64,000 bases of DNA from Monosporascus cannonballus (taxonomy: Eukaryota > Ascomycota > Sordariomycetes > Xylariales): assembly GCA_004154925.1 (NCBI GenBank), contig QJNS01000041.1:108237-172236 (forward strand), given 5' to 3'. Below are positions 24,813 through 36,044 of the stretch, one piece after another. The notes under the pieces were generated by a model. That model did no database searches. It had not been told where the DNA came from and saw nothing but the letters and a program-made list of their open reading frames with translations. Both the position numbers and the translations under genes were made by a program. Numbering within the stretch: position 1 is the stretch's first letter; each line of letters begins with the position of its first letter.

Positions 24813-26097
24813 CGCCAACAGAAGCTGCTGTCTGGTATGGGAAATAATGACTTGTGACCCGGTGTGCATCGCAAAAAAAAGGGGGGGAGGGGGGGGGGTT
24901 CGCTATTAAATATATTATAGCACTATTTAGGAAGGTATCGCCCGAGGCCGGTCGCCAGCCGGCTTCTCCAAAGTCCCCCACACCTGGCCCGATGGCGGTT
25001 ACATACTTGTCGTTAGCTACATGAACTTCTGTCTCGGGTACATTACCCTCTGTGGGACGTTTCCGCAGCTGAAAAAGCTGACGGCGGGGACAGACAATAA
25101 GCCTATAAGGTACCTAGCGGGTAGCCCCCAGTCTCAGGATCTTGGATCCGGAATGGCACGTGAGAAAATAATCTGCCTGTCTACAGACTTAGGTAGCATG
25201 CTGTGCAGAGAGCCCTCCGAGAAGGACAGATGTTGCAACATCCCGAAAGTCCTTTTCATGCATAATATCTCTGAAGCAGAAAATACTCGCTTGGGTCGTG
25301 CAAATGCTGGTCGACCTGGTATCCCAAGTTGAGCGATAGCCTAGGCACCAATTCCAATCTGAATCCGCCTCGGTGTGCTTAGCGTTAGTTGCGCATTGGA
25401 GTGGCGACTTCCAGTGCTTGTTCAAGAGATGTCTTATAAAGGAGATGCCTGTGACTGAAATCTGGGGTAGCCGGCCGGTGGTGGCACTTCGATTAGCAAT
25501 GTGAACGGAAGCTAATTCCGCCTCCTGACCAGGTAGGCCGGCTCTGGGTGGTCGGGCGGCCGAGATGCGGCGGAAGCCTTGCCGGGGCAATGTCGTGCTC
25601 AGTGTAGACGTCTATGGCGAATGAAGCATTCATTTACCGTCGGAACTCGTATGAACAGTACTCGAGCAGTCCGGTGATGCCCTTCGTAACCAACCAAAGA
25701 CTATATACACACGGTCATACGATGAGCCGCATCGAAAGGAAACATAGAAGTAGACACTCATTGCTTTATTCACCCTTGTCATGCAGTATAACTTGCTATG
25801 GGTATCCCATGCAAGAAGACACCGGAATTCTTCCACCTAACACCAGCCTTTGGTCACATATACAGTATCTCATAACATCGACCATTGACGGTGATACGTG
25901 CCTGATCCTTTCCTTGCGGAATCATTCCCTCGAGTGATCCTCTCCCCACGGGTGTCTGTCTCTACCCTTCCTACAGTCTTAATTGTCATTCAGGCATTGG
26001 TACCATATGCCTCGGAACACCACCCTAGTGCTTCACAACCCCTATTCAGTCAACAAACATCGTCCGGTCAGGTTATTGGTATCGTGACAAGGTGAAG
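24813..26097. other. Spacer between amidohydrolase and BTB-like gene
   Basis: About 1.3 kb, with the amidohydrolase promoter at the left. A homopolymer tract (A run followed by G runs, 24872-24898) lies only ~60 bases upstream of the preferred start and covers the alternative leader. It is a likely site of length variation or sequencing error. No gene recognised. Confidence 0.5.
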
Positions 26098-27626
26098 TTA
26101 AGCACCGGCACTCTTTGTGTCGACAACCTTGTCGGCATTCGCCATCTTTCCGTTGACAGCCTTGTTGGTCTTGGCCGTCTTTCCGTTGCTGACAATTTCA
26201 TTATCAGCGTCATCGCCACTGTGATGGCTCCGCGCAGACGTGGGGGGCGAGCCAGATTGAGCGGACTGGGAGGACCGGGCAGCTGGCGAGCTCCGCTTCC
26301 CAGACTTCTTGGCTCCGCGGTCGATCCAAGTATCCTTGACCATGGTGTTACCGGACTTGAACACCCGAGTGCGGTTCTCAGGAGCCCCGAAATCAGCAAG
26401 GATTCCAGAAACTGCCGCTTGCTTCTCCAGGTGGCTAACATGGTGGTCTTGCAGGGGTACTGGCATCTCCTCGAGGCACTTCTGGACCGACTCACGAAGG
26501 CCGAGGCTGCAATGCTCGTGGGTCATGTGCGGCATCCACTCCGGGCCGTGGAAAGCGAAGTACTTCACGCTGTAGATCCTGTCCTGCAATTGAGCAATGC
26601 TCTCCGAGAAGTTGGAAGCAGCAGGAACAGGATATAGTCCGTGGCCGATCAAGGCCGGAATTGCTGAACCGAGAAGCATGGCTTCGCACTCGCGCTCGTT
26701 CTTCCCAAGCTTGCAATACTTGACGCCGGGCTGTCTACTGCCCGTAGTCAAGGCAGTCATCGATGTCTCAATCGCAGCAAGGATCTTATCAATCGTGGCG
26801 GCCCTCGTAGCGGAGATCAGGTCTGGATATCATCAATTAGTGCGGAACAAAGAAAGGAAGAAGAAAACCATCCTCTCTACTCACCAAAGATTCCATCAGG
26901 CAGGACCATGTCCTTGAGCGGCTTGCCCGAGGTATTCACGAGGTTGCCGGAAGAATCGACCTTGGAACTGATAATCAGTGCGTCGATCATGTCACGGAAC
27001 AACTTGGTGTCACCAAGCTCCCATGCGATCCAGATGGCCTTGTGGCAGTTCTCAAAATGACCCTCCTCGCCGACATAGGTTGCGAACTTAACAGTCCACT
27101 TGTAACCCCAGGGATAAACCAGGTTGGTGCATTCATAGCGATATGTGAGTAGCGTGAGCTCGAATAGGTCGTCCAGTGAAAGCTCGGCTGGCAATTCGTG
27201 GAACTTGTAATGGATGATATTAAACAACGTGCTGAGCGCCTTTGGTTCTGCGTCAATGTTCATGATCCAGAGTCCCTTGCCAGTGCGGGTTCTGGCATTG
27301 TTCCCGTAGAGCATTGAGCGCCAGACTGGGGACGCGGTAGCTACCGAAGATGACACGACCATAAACTGGGTCACAGTGCCTTCATGGGTAACTCGTACCA
27401 TCATGTCACTGTCAGCGTGGAAGTTGACAACGTCATCTGGGACGGTAGTGCCGTCCGAATCCCCATCAGAATCGTCTCGGGAAGTAGCCGAGGCGGCATC
27501 TGAAGCGTCTTGCTCTTGAATCGGGGTGAGGACACGGGGAGTCGTCGACACATCGCCAACGCTCCGAGGCGGCGAAGTCGTTTCAGAGACCCCGGTGGAG
27601 ACGGTAACATCAGAAGAAGTAGCCAT
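26098..27626 (-). CDS. BTB/POZ-like domain protein of unknown role
   Basis: Exons 27626-26885 and 26822-26098 join as DGIF/DLISATRAAT, giving 488 residues. After a Ser/Thr/Asp-rich N-terminus (~1-70), a BTB-like fold is suggested by DSDMMVRVTHEGTVTQFMVV, SPVWRSMLYG and the following helices (LSTLFNIIHYKFHELP, LFELTLLTYRYECTN). This architecture is common in Pezizomycotina, where it is annotated only as BTB-containing. The C-terminal third contains several Cys and His residues, then a low-complexity tail rich in Ser, Asn and Lys. BTB domains mediate protein pairing, often with Cullin-3 or in chromatin factors, but no partner can be named. Start: the reading frame stays open far upstream, but 27626 is the first ATG in it, so the upstream part is a leader. 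Confidence 0.78.
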
Positions 27627-29311
27627 AGTCGAAAGCGAATTGGCTGATGAAGGCAGTTGAAAGAGTGAGTGGCAATGAATCTCGACAGTGACACGTGATG
27701 ATGAATCTCCCAACAGACTTGCTATCGTATCGTGTGAATGGTGGCAAGACTGGCGGGTGACAATGTGATGTTCTTGAATGCGAGATAAAGTGGCAGGAGG
27801 TATGTAGATGGCAGAGCAGCCACCTTGGCAAGGATATGGTTGGAATGGTTTTGGCTCTGGCGTGTGGGAAGAAATCAAATCAAAAGGTGAATCTGGTACG
27901 GAAGTAGGTGAAGGCAGGAGCGTATGTAACTTCCTGCAGCAATTATCAAAAACAATATTATTATGCCCAAGGTTGTCGATTTGGGGGTTGTCTGTGTTTG
28001 AGACGTCGAACAACCCGGGAGAAGCGTACGAGGAAAACAAGCGTCTTCGTCTGCGGAATAGAATTTTTCTGAGACGTGTAGTGGCTGTGTTGAGGAAAAG
28101 TAGGCCGGGTTTCCTCTTGGGGAGGAACGTGATAAGAGTGGCGGCCTGGTCTGCAAGGCAGTTGTTGCTGAGGGAGAAAGGAACGTCCTTTGACACGCAG
28201 GGAGTGGTCAGCGCAAAATTCCGTCATTGCTCTCGCACTTGAATAATTTCGCTTAGGAGGTTATGTAACTGGTTATACTAGAAGGGTTGAATAATGATTG
28301 ACCAAGCGCAAGGCTGTTAGAATGTATGTGTATGGCGGGTTTGTGGTTGAGCAAAGGAAAGGAATCTCGCCATAATAGGGGGGGGCATACCAGGATCCAT
28401 ATAGACGGCATACACACTCGTGCAGGGGTATGGTTTCTAGAGTCACTTACCCACTTGACTGCTAGTGGCGCCTGAACCCAATCCGGGTGGAAACGCTTCG
28501 AAAGAGTTGACATCTCCTGGAATTTGGACACCAGGGGAGATGATGCCTAGAAAGATGTTGAGCCCCACGGAATGGGATGCGTGTGAAGCTCGAACTAATA
28601 TAGGAGAACGCCCCTACAAATGTAGTTTACCTACATCCCTGTTTTGGTATGTGCCTGCTGTTCCCTTTCAAGGGGCTATCTTTCATGAGTACGAGAAAGA
28701 GAAACCTACATTACACACATTAGCCCATTGGACTGAAGGACATGAGGGCGCAGAGTTTCGTTCAATATACGGTATTGGCATCCGTTCATGCCGCAGGCTC
28801 ATTGAAGCATAGGGAAAACAGTATCAATTCAACTATTTGACCACGACAGTCACACTACAAGGAGCTCAAAGGGATACAGCCCCACTATCATTAAAATTGC
28901 TTACTCTATGGATGTTGCTTGAACTAGTTACATGGTAAAAGTATCATGCATGTTAATATGTGAGATCCCATTTCGCTGTCTTTCTTCTGTTGGATGAAGT
29001 CTGCTGAAAAGCAGCGACAGAACCGACAACTCGAACAATCAAAGCATCCTAAGTTTATCCTGGCTAGTTGATGTTGAGCAACAGGGGGGTGTTTTAGCCG
29101 TTCCCAATCCCTTGAGTATGCCCATAGTTACCTCTGTCTTGCCTGCAGGTATGCTCGTCCCCAGACCGAAAAGAACATATATCTCGCCGGATGGCCTTTC
29201 TGCCATTTAAATCAAACCATGGCTGGATGAACAAACAAGGCCTATGAGAAGATCGGAGTTCATTAACCGCGCACCCCTAGATCTTCCGTGTTATCGTGAA
29301 AGGGGCGGAGA
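27627..29311. other. Spacer / long leader upstream of the BTB-like gene
   Basis: About 1.7 kb from the BTB-like start to the Ubc6 stop codon. The first ~570 bases remain open in the BTB reading frame but contain no ATG, so I treat them as promoter or leader. The region 28250-29310 holds only short ORFs without recognisable domains. Confidence 0.5.
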
Positions 29312-30220
29312 TTAGCTTGTTCCATCTTCGTCGCTCAAGATCCGTGCGATCAGCACGTAAACAAAGATTAGCCCTCCGACAATCAAGAGCCGGTTACTGC
29401 TCAACCAGCCCGTGCCGGCATCTCTCCGCTGAACGACCGCATCGACGACAGCCTGTGTTTGGTGGCCGCTCCCGCCAGCAATTCCCAACTGGGGTCCACA
29501 CGACGCGCCGCCAACCTTGTTGCCAGTGGCCGGGTCGATCTTGTCCTTCGTCATCCACTCCCAGTTCTCCTCATCTACCTCGGGCCATTCCGCCCTGAAC
29601 TTAGCCCCGCCATCGCCGGCCTTGACGTTCCCCTTTTGCGCGGGATTCTTCATATGCGAACCGCCGCCCGTAGAGTTCCACCATCGTGATCTCGATGCTA
29701 GGTATTTGCGCTCCGCCTCGGTGCTCGATACCGAACCCGTCGTCATCTCCTCCGAAGTCATGAAAGAGAGCAGACCGATAAGGATGGTGGAGACTTCCCA
29801 AGCGGGGTTGAAAGAGCGTGGGTGGAAGTCGGAGATGGACAGGCATAGTCTAGTCGACGGCTGGAAGCGACCGGAAGGGGTGTGCATCCGGATGGCCGGT
29901 GGCGCAAACGGATAGTTGGGCGGGAAGATCAGAGTGCCCCAGTACTGGCCGCCATGGTAGGGCGTGTCTTCCGGACCCGTGATAATGTAATGCCATCTAT
30001 ATAGTCGCAGTCAGCACCTAGTTAAAAAGGGTAATCGTGCAGCTCCGACTTACTCGAGGATGTTGGAGTCGGACGGGTGGGCTGTGATGTAAGGAGGCGG
30101 GTTCTCTGAGATGGTCTTGTACTCGCGCGTCAACTGAACAAGGCGGAATCAGCGACTCTAGCCATCCTAGCAGTCTTTGTGTAGAATACATACGCGCTTG
30201 TGAGCTGCCTTGCTAGCCAT
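29312..30220 (-). CDS. ubc6: Ubiquitin-conjugating enzyme E2 Ubc6 (tail-anchored, ERAD)
   Basis: ER-membrane E2 that accepts ubiquitin from E1 for degradation of misfolded ER proteins, working with Doa10-type ligases. Three exons: 30220-30194 (MASKAAHKR), 30133-30054 (LTREYKTISENPPPYITAHP) and 29996-29312; 263 residues. The UBC fold is clear: WHYIITGPEDTPYHGGQYWG, FPPNYPFAPPAIRMHTPSGR and the active-site Cys in STRLCLSISDFHP. The canonical HPN is absent, as in the Ubc6/UBE2J class. A linker rich in Gly and Lys leads to a C-terminal hydrophobic anchor, RLLIVGGLIFVYVLIARIL, followed by a short acidic tail. The tiny first exon of nine codons and the next of 80 nt are easy to miss; the ATG at 30220 is supported by the conserved N-terminus. 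Confidence 0.94.
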
Positions 30221-30978
30221 AATAATCGAGCGCCTTCAACCAGCCGTGAAAGCAATGTGTCACGTCGAAACGGAGTTGACTGGGGACGGCCGGGCACCGG
30301 ATGTCGCGACGGAGAAGGGGATAAAGGTGTAAAAGCCCAAATAACGGGTATTGTCTAGAAAAGAGCGCAGTAGATAAATGATATGACGAATACTGGCAAG
30401 AAGGATCAAAGAAGGATCAAAGAACGAGACTCGATGGGTGAATGTTGGCCGTAAGGGCAAATGTGGTGCGAGTGATGTCTGAGGCTGAGTTGGAATTATG
30501 AAGGGTATGGATGGAGTCGCTGAAGTGAGGTCAGATTGGACAGGGGCTGAGACTCCGGAATCCTAACTTAGACCACTTACCAGGGCCCACCGGGCCCTAC
30601 GTAACTTGGCGCTAGTTAAACGTTTGGGGACAGGGGTTTGAGCCTTACAGCAGCAACAAGGCTTCCGGGCAGGCTCATATTGACCTAACAGAGCAACCTC
30701 AGCCACAGGACAATATCACTATACTGTGGCGCTACAGTGCGCATCAGTTACGTGACAGGTGCAAGTAGTGTGCTTAGGTAGGTAGGTCCAGCCACGAAGG
30801 CCAGCCAACCAGCAGCCCCACCTTCACCTTTCAGGTTTCAACTTGCATGCCATGTCGATCCCCCTCCATCAGGTACCGGACCAAGGTACGCGGGCCTTCC
30901 GGGAGCTTGGAGCCGAATCATAGTTACTTACCTCCCCTTACTTTATCAGAGTGAAAGCAAACCGAATTCTGTGCAACC
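30221..30978. other. Divergent promoter region, ubc6 / sam50
   Basis: About 760 bases between divergent starts. A short GTAG/GTAGGT-type repeat lies near 30776-30788. Otherwise nothing recognisable. Confidence 0.55.
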
Positions 30979-32716
30979 ATGGCTTTCAACTCTTCGGCCG
31001 GAGGCCATGATGTAAGCAATTCCTTTCTAACACAACCCTCGCTCGTCCAATGGCTGATATCGATTTCTCTTTAGGCCTTCGAGGACCTACTCAAGAAAGA
31101 GGCAGCCTCGGTGGAGCAGAAGGCGGCGGCGGAGAGGGCCGCAGCCGAGGATGCTGCAGCGCAACAGCGGATGGCCGACTTGGTACGATCTCGCTCGTTT
31201 CAACCCACGAAGCTTCAATGGCTGACTGAGAGTAGCTTTCTTCGAATCACACATTGCCGGTGACGCTCTCCTCCATCGAGATCCATGGCGCAAAGCACAC
31301 GCGCAGGTCGTTCCTCAACCCGCTCTTCGAACCCCTTGTGGGGAACAGTCGCAATGAGGACTACACGCTGGCGGATCTGCTTGAGCAAGTGGGCGGCGCC
31401 GTCGAGAAGCTGCAGAGATTTGGTATGGGAGAGACCACCTGTGGCGTCTGACGAATGGGCTAGCTAACATGGCCTCTCAAGACATCTTCCACCCAAACAT
31501 CCTCTTCCATTTGTCCCGGCCATCCCAAGTCGACCCATCCTCCTCACCCACCGACTTTGATGTCTCCCTACGGGTGCGGGAAAAGTCCAGACTCCTGCTA
31601 AAAACCGGTACCGACCTTGGCAACACCGAAGGATCCGCGTATGGATCCATGCTGTGGCGGAACATCTTTGGTGGCGCCGAGACCCTGTCACTTAACGCTG
31701 CCGCCGGCACGAGGACACGATCGGCATACAGCGCCGAGTTTGCTACCCCTCTGCTCAGCAATCCTAACATTAGACTTAGCATCGACGGTCTGGCAAGCAG
31801 CACGCAAAAGCCCTGGGCGAGCCACGAGGAGGTTCTCAAGGGTGGAGGCGTGAAGCTGAACTGGGCGAATGCCAAAGGAGACCGGTTCCATGTCGGCTAC
31901 TCGGGAACATGGAGGCAGTTGACCGGTCTGGGGACCCGTGCGAGCCCGACCGTTCGAGGGGATGCGGGGAACTCCGTCAAGAGCGCCTTGTCAACTTCCT
32001 TCGTGCGCGATCGGAGGGATGACCCCATGCTACCGCAGGCGGGATACCTCTTGAAGGCGGCTACGGAACTTGCCGGTTGGGGTTCGCTCGGGGGAGATGT
32101 CGGCTTCTCCAAAAGCGAAGTCGAGGTCGCCGGTGCCACGCCCATTCCGATACCGGGATTCCGAGGCTCCTCGGGTATATCGATAGGGGCTGGCTTCAGG
32201 GCCGGCCTCCTCTACCCCTTACCGTTATCCTACGGCCTCGGCGGCGCGTCACCGAGCCGGCTGAACGACCGCTTTGCCCTGGGAGGGCCGACGGACGTGC
32301 GGGGATTCACGCTAGGTGGCCTCGGCCCCCGGGATGGCGCCGACGCGGTAGGTGGCGATGTGTTCGCCGCCGGTAGCGTAAACGTGCTCTTCCCGTTGCC
32401 GAGGGTGGCCCCAGACTCGCCGTTCCGGGTCCAACTCTTTGCCAACGGCGGTAGACTGGTAGCGATGAAGAACAGGTCCAGGTCGAAGGACGGTAGTTCC
32501 AGTCAGAGGTTGAGCGCGTCCACGGTGTGGGACGGCATGATATCGGCGGCTAGAGAGGTCGGCAACGGGTTACCGAGCATCGCGGCTGGTGTGGGACTCG
32601 TATATGCACATCCCGTGGCGAGGTTCGAGCTGAACTTCAGCCTCCCTCTCGTACTGCGGCGCGGCGAAGAAGGTAGGAAGGGGCTGCAGGTCGGCGTGGG
32701 GATCAATTTCCTATGA
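30979..32716 (+). CDS. sam50: Sam50/Tob55, mitochondrial outer-membrane beta-barrel assembly core
   Basis: Omp85-family pore of the SAM/TOB complex, which inserts beta-barrel proteins such as Tom40 and porin into the mitochondrial outer membrane. Four exons: 30979-31011, 31075-31182, 31236-31422 and 31482-32716; all joins are in frame, 520 residues. The N-terminus is an Ala/Glu-rich helix (KKEAASVEQKAAAERAAAE), then a single POTRA-like domain (PVTLSSIEIHGAKHTRRSFL to FDIFHPNILFHLS). The rest is a 16-strand-type barrel rich in Gly and alternating polar and apolar residues. The family signature is explicit in FALGGPTDVRGFTLGGLGP, the conserved loop that folds into the barrel. The C-terminus GLQVGVGINFL resembles a last beta strand. 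No presequence, as expected for this membrane. Confidence 0.93.
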
Positions 32717-33003
32717 AAGTGAATTCTGTTACCGGATTAGAAATGCATAGATGGATGGCGTAGCGAGTTTCAAAAAATGGTAAAGAAGCCGGCGTCGGTG
32801 CTGTATATAGCCAGTTGATATAAACTAAATGCCCCTTTTTTCACGACGATCACCAATTTAATTTTACATGTTGACTATTACCGATGCCCCTCAGAGTTTA
32901 CTTGCTGGAAACTTGGTTAATAGTAAATAGACCATATGTCTTCCTCCTGGAAGCGATTAACAGGTATCAACAACCGGGCGCTCTCCATAACCCCTTAACA
33001 CAA

Positions 33004-34302
33004 ATGGCACCTTCCAGCAAATTCGGTATCGCGCTATCGGCGGCGGCTTCGGTCTCCGCGCTCGGCACCGGTTGACCAACCGAGGGCTCACAAACCGGCA
33101 AGATCAGGGTCTACTCCTAGGACCAGGGCAAGCAAGTCGGCTGCCCTCACGTCCGCTGGAAATTGGACCGCGTCCCCGGACGCGTGCGACTCCTTCACGG
33201 CCACATATAAATATAGCCAAAATAGGATTGCTCATGATGAGAGCCTACTATTTCTATGTCTCCCTTGGATGTCGCACTTCTATCGGTCTACATTGTCTTG
33301 GGCCCATGTATAGATAACATGGTACTCACCAACTATTCTTCTGGTAGCCTACCAATTGGCATGGTGTGATACCCACTCGTGCCTTACCAAGAACTTCGTA
33401 TACGATGTCTCAAAGTATCTATTTGTAAGATAGAGCGGTCTCTGTGTAAACTCTTCTCTATACATACGACGGGCGTGACCAGTGGAGAGCCGTCCGAGGC
33501 AAGCTTCTGTAGCTTCTGAAATTATTGCACGACTTGCTATTCATCCGTCTTTACCTTTACACCCAGAGATGACATACCTTATCAGCTAGATCCTGCCACT
33601 GGCTGCATAGCGAAGAAGCTGGGGCATTCTCCACCCGCAATCATTGCGGGATTATCGGGTCCGCCGCCTGAACTTCAGATAGATACGCAGGCCGGTCGGT
33701 GGGAGCTACGGGCAGCTCTCATCTGAAGCCATACGTACCGTAAATGTTTTCTACACTCCGGCACCCCCTCCCTATCCTGGCAGTCTCCCATCCTCCTGCG
33801 AAGAAGAAAAGAAAAAGGGGAAAGAAAAGATGTCTCAGCAGCCGCAGCCGTGATCCAAGGTCCTCATCGTCGCGTTCGACATACCGGCATCCCGAACGGA
33901 CGCGACCTGCACGCTGAAGCTCCTCTTCCCCCGCGGGGGCTAGCTCGAGACGTCCTCGTTCTCGTACGGTGGTGACGGAACGTTCTCCACGTACGGCTTT
34001 AACCCCGGCAGCTGCCCGGAGCCGCAGACGACGTTTGATAACCTGGCGGAAAACGGGTTCATGCCCCGGTTCCCGCCCATCCACATGGAGCCGGGGGTTT
34101 GCGTATGCGGTCCCGCTTGGTCCCTGTGCTTTTGTCGCCGGGGCTTGCCTTTCCGGGAGTGAGTTTGCGGTCTTCATCTCCCCCACCAGATAAGGTGCAA
34201 GCTAGCCGTAATTTAGCAGTGATCCTGACGAACGACACGCACTTACAATACTTTCAAGACTTTGACGGGTGCCCAATTGGCGTCTACATTACCTACCTAT
34301 GA
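33004..34302 (+). pseudogene. Decayed secreted protein with But2-like C-terminal domain
   Basis: Pieces of one protein lie in order on the plus strand but are broken. At 33004 a signal-peptide-like start (MAPSSKFGIALSAAASVSAL) hits a TGA at 33073. The same frame continues as GKIRVYS, TAG at 33118, then DQGKQVGCPHVR. The next frame gives GNWTASPDACDSFTATYK (33158-33211). After ~620 bases with no similarity, 33869 onward reads VAFDIPASRTDATCTLKLLF, then TAG, then LETSSFSYGGDGTFSTYGF and TTFDNLAENGF. Two more frame changes follow before LQYFQDFDGCPIGVYIT and the stop at 34300. The elements IPAS..TCTL, LETSS and YFQDF..CPIG.YIT are those I associate with the But2 C-terminal domain of fungal secreted or cell-surface proteins. 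At least three in-frame stops and three frame changes make an intact gene unlikely. Introns could explain only some of them. Confidence 0.72.
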
Positions 34303-35949
34303 CTTTAATCGAATGCGATGGCTCGGTCCCGAAGCTCATGACGATCCACATTTTGTCTTTGATCCAGGGGTAGTTGTCATTTCGAGGTTATGACACCGTG
34401 GGCGTCCTAGCATTCCGTTCTATTTGGATCCGATGGGGCTCCGAGAGCTGGGGCTTCAGAGATAAGCGATCCAGCTCATCTTGCGGACTTGTAAAGTAGC
34501 AAAGCAGCACAGACATTGGTACCGGGATTTGTAAATCAAGTTCGGATGCCGTTTTAGGATAATTCCAGCGGATTGTCATTCCCCACTGGGCCGGATTCAA
34601 ACGTACATATGCACGTACCGACGTACTTTACCATAACATTGAAAGACATCCTGGACTAATACCGACCGACTAGACCGGAAGTAGCCTAGCTTTAACCTCG
34701 GGATTGGAATGTTTAGTGACAGTGTCGTATTGGTTCGTTGAATCGTGGGTCAATTAGTACTGCCCAGACCTTTTCTAACCCCACGTTAAGATGATCCCAA
34801 GCGTATTCACACTATGACGCAGTCGGCAGGCAGGCGGCAGCAATGAGAGCAGACAGCTTCTGGCAGCTGTACCTTCTTAAGGTTTTAAGTTTTAAGCAAG
34901 CTGCAAGCTAGGGGAAGGTAGAGGCAGGGTCTACTTCGGGGCAGCTGGGGCTTTTAACCTTCCCCCCACTTAAAACAAAATTTATTAGACCTGGATATTC
35001 TGTCCGCATTACTCAGAGAGACTTGTCCGCCCAGCGCAGCCATCTCATTGATTCATCCCATCCAGAATCATCCACCCGCACCCGTCAGGCCATCCCCCTC
35101 TCAGTCAGAGTGGCTTTCGGACTTTTACCAACGGAAAAAAAAAAGGATCATTTGCCAAGACCTGACGTGACTTGGGGCAGAGTACTTCGTTAAAATTAAG
35201 CTTAGAAACAACTTCAGACTTTCCACCACCCAACCAAACCGCCTACCTGTGTCCGTCATCCATTCACTTGGTCGGCCACGCCTCTTCTACCTTGTATAAT
35301 AAATAACAAATTTTTGTACATTTGTGCAAGAGAAACCTTTACCTGCTACTGAAGAACGGACCAAGAGCATACCCTGCCCGTCTCACCAGAGGAACTTACC
35401 TACGGCTTACCTCCCGGCACCTCTGCAGATCTTCCTCCTTCCAACGGCTTTCCCATCAGCTTCCTTCTATGGGCCCATTGCCTGAAGGTACAATACAATA
35501 CGACACAAAAAAAAAATATCCCCTGCTACTACCTACTTAGTACCTATCTCCTCCTAATTCGCAGATAATTGTTCTTCACTCTGCCCCCATAAAAAATTGC
35601 ACACAAGGCAGCCAGCTACTCACCCTTACCTATTTCTGATTGGCATGATAGAGGGACATTATTCTTCCCACTCTCCCCTCCCATGACATCTTCGAGTTCC
35701 GGTTGAGTCGCAGATTTGAAGATCCCGGGGTTCACGGTCGAATGCCTAACTTTTCTCATCGCCGCGCTCCAGATCTTGATCGGACTCGACTATCGCATCC
35801 TTCCTATTTCCCCTCTCCTGCGCCCTCTCCGGTTTATGCTCAACCATCTGGCCCCACTGGCATGAACATTGTCACTCCTTTTTCCATTTTATTTTCTGCC
35901 TCCATCGACAGATCCGTTTGCATAACGAGCCTACCAACATCTGCCCAGC
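34303..35949. other. Promoter and leader region of the polyQ BTB gene
   Basis: About 1.6 kb without a supported gene. The part from 34960 to 35949 is rich in pyrimidine tracts, as often seen in promoters and long leaders of fungal regulatory genes. From 35742 an ATG opens a frame that overlaps the start at 35950 (see separate entry). Confidence 0.55.
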
Positions 35950-36044
35950 ATGGCGCCTTCGAAGGCCCAGCCGCCGCCGCCGCCGCCGCCGCCGCAGCAG
36001 CAGCAGCAGCAGCAGCATCATCATCACCAGCAGGTCAAGACTAA
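35742..36044 (+). promoter_or_regulatory. Putative upstream ORF overlapping the BTB gene start
   Basis: ATG 35742 opens a 100-codon frame that passes the main ATG (35950) in a different frame and stops at 36042-36044. If the leader begins upstream of 35742, ribosomes using this ATG would bypass the main start. In this frame the CCG/CAG tract encodes a poly-Ala run. The transcript start is unknown, so the role is only inferred. Confidence 0.4.

Noticed and set aside
27627..28196. N-terminal extension of the BTB-like protein
   Set aside because: The frame is open but contains no ATG before 27626, and its composition does not resemble the rest of the protein.
28600..28630. IGERPYKCS, like a C2H2 zinc-finger linker
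   Set aside because: No Cys-His finger precedes or follows it and the frame has no other domain, so it is a chance match.
33464..33490. ACATACGAC, as at the start of fungal 5S rRNA
   Set aside because: Similarity ends after about nine bases; the internal promoter and the rest of 5S rRNA are absent.
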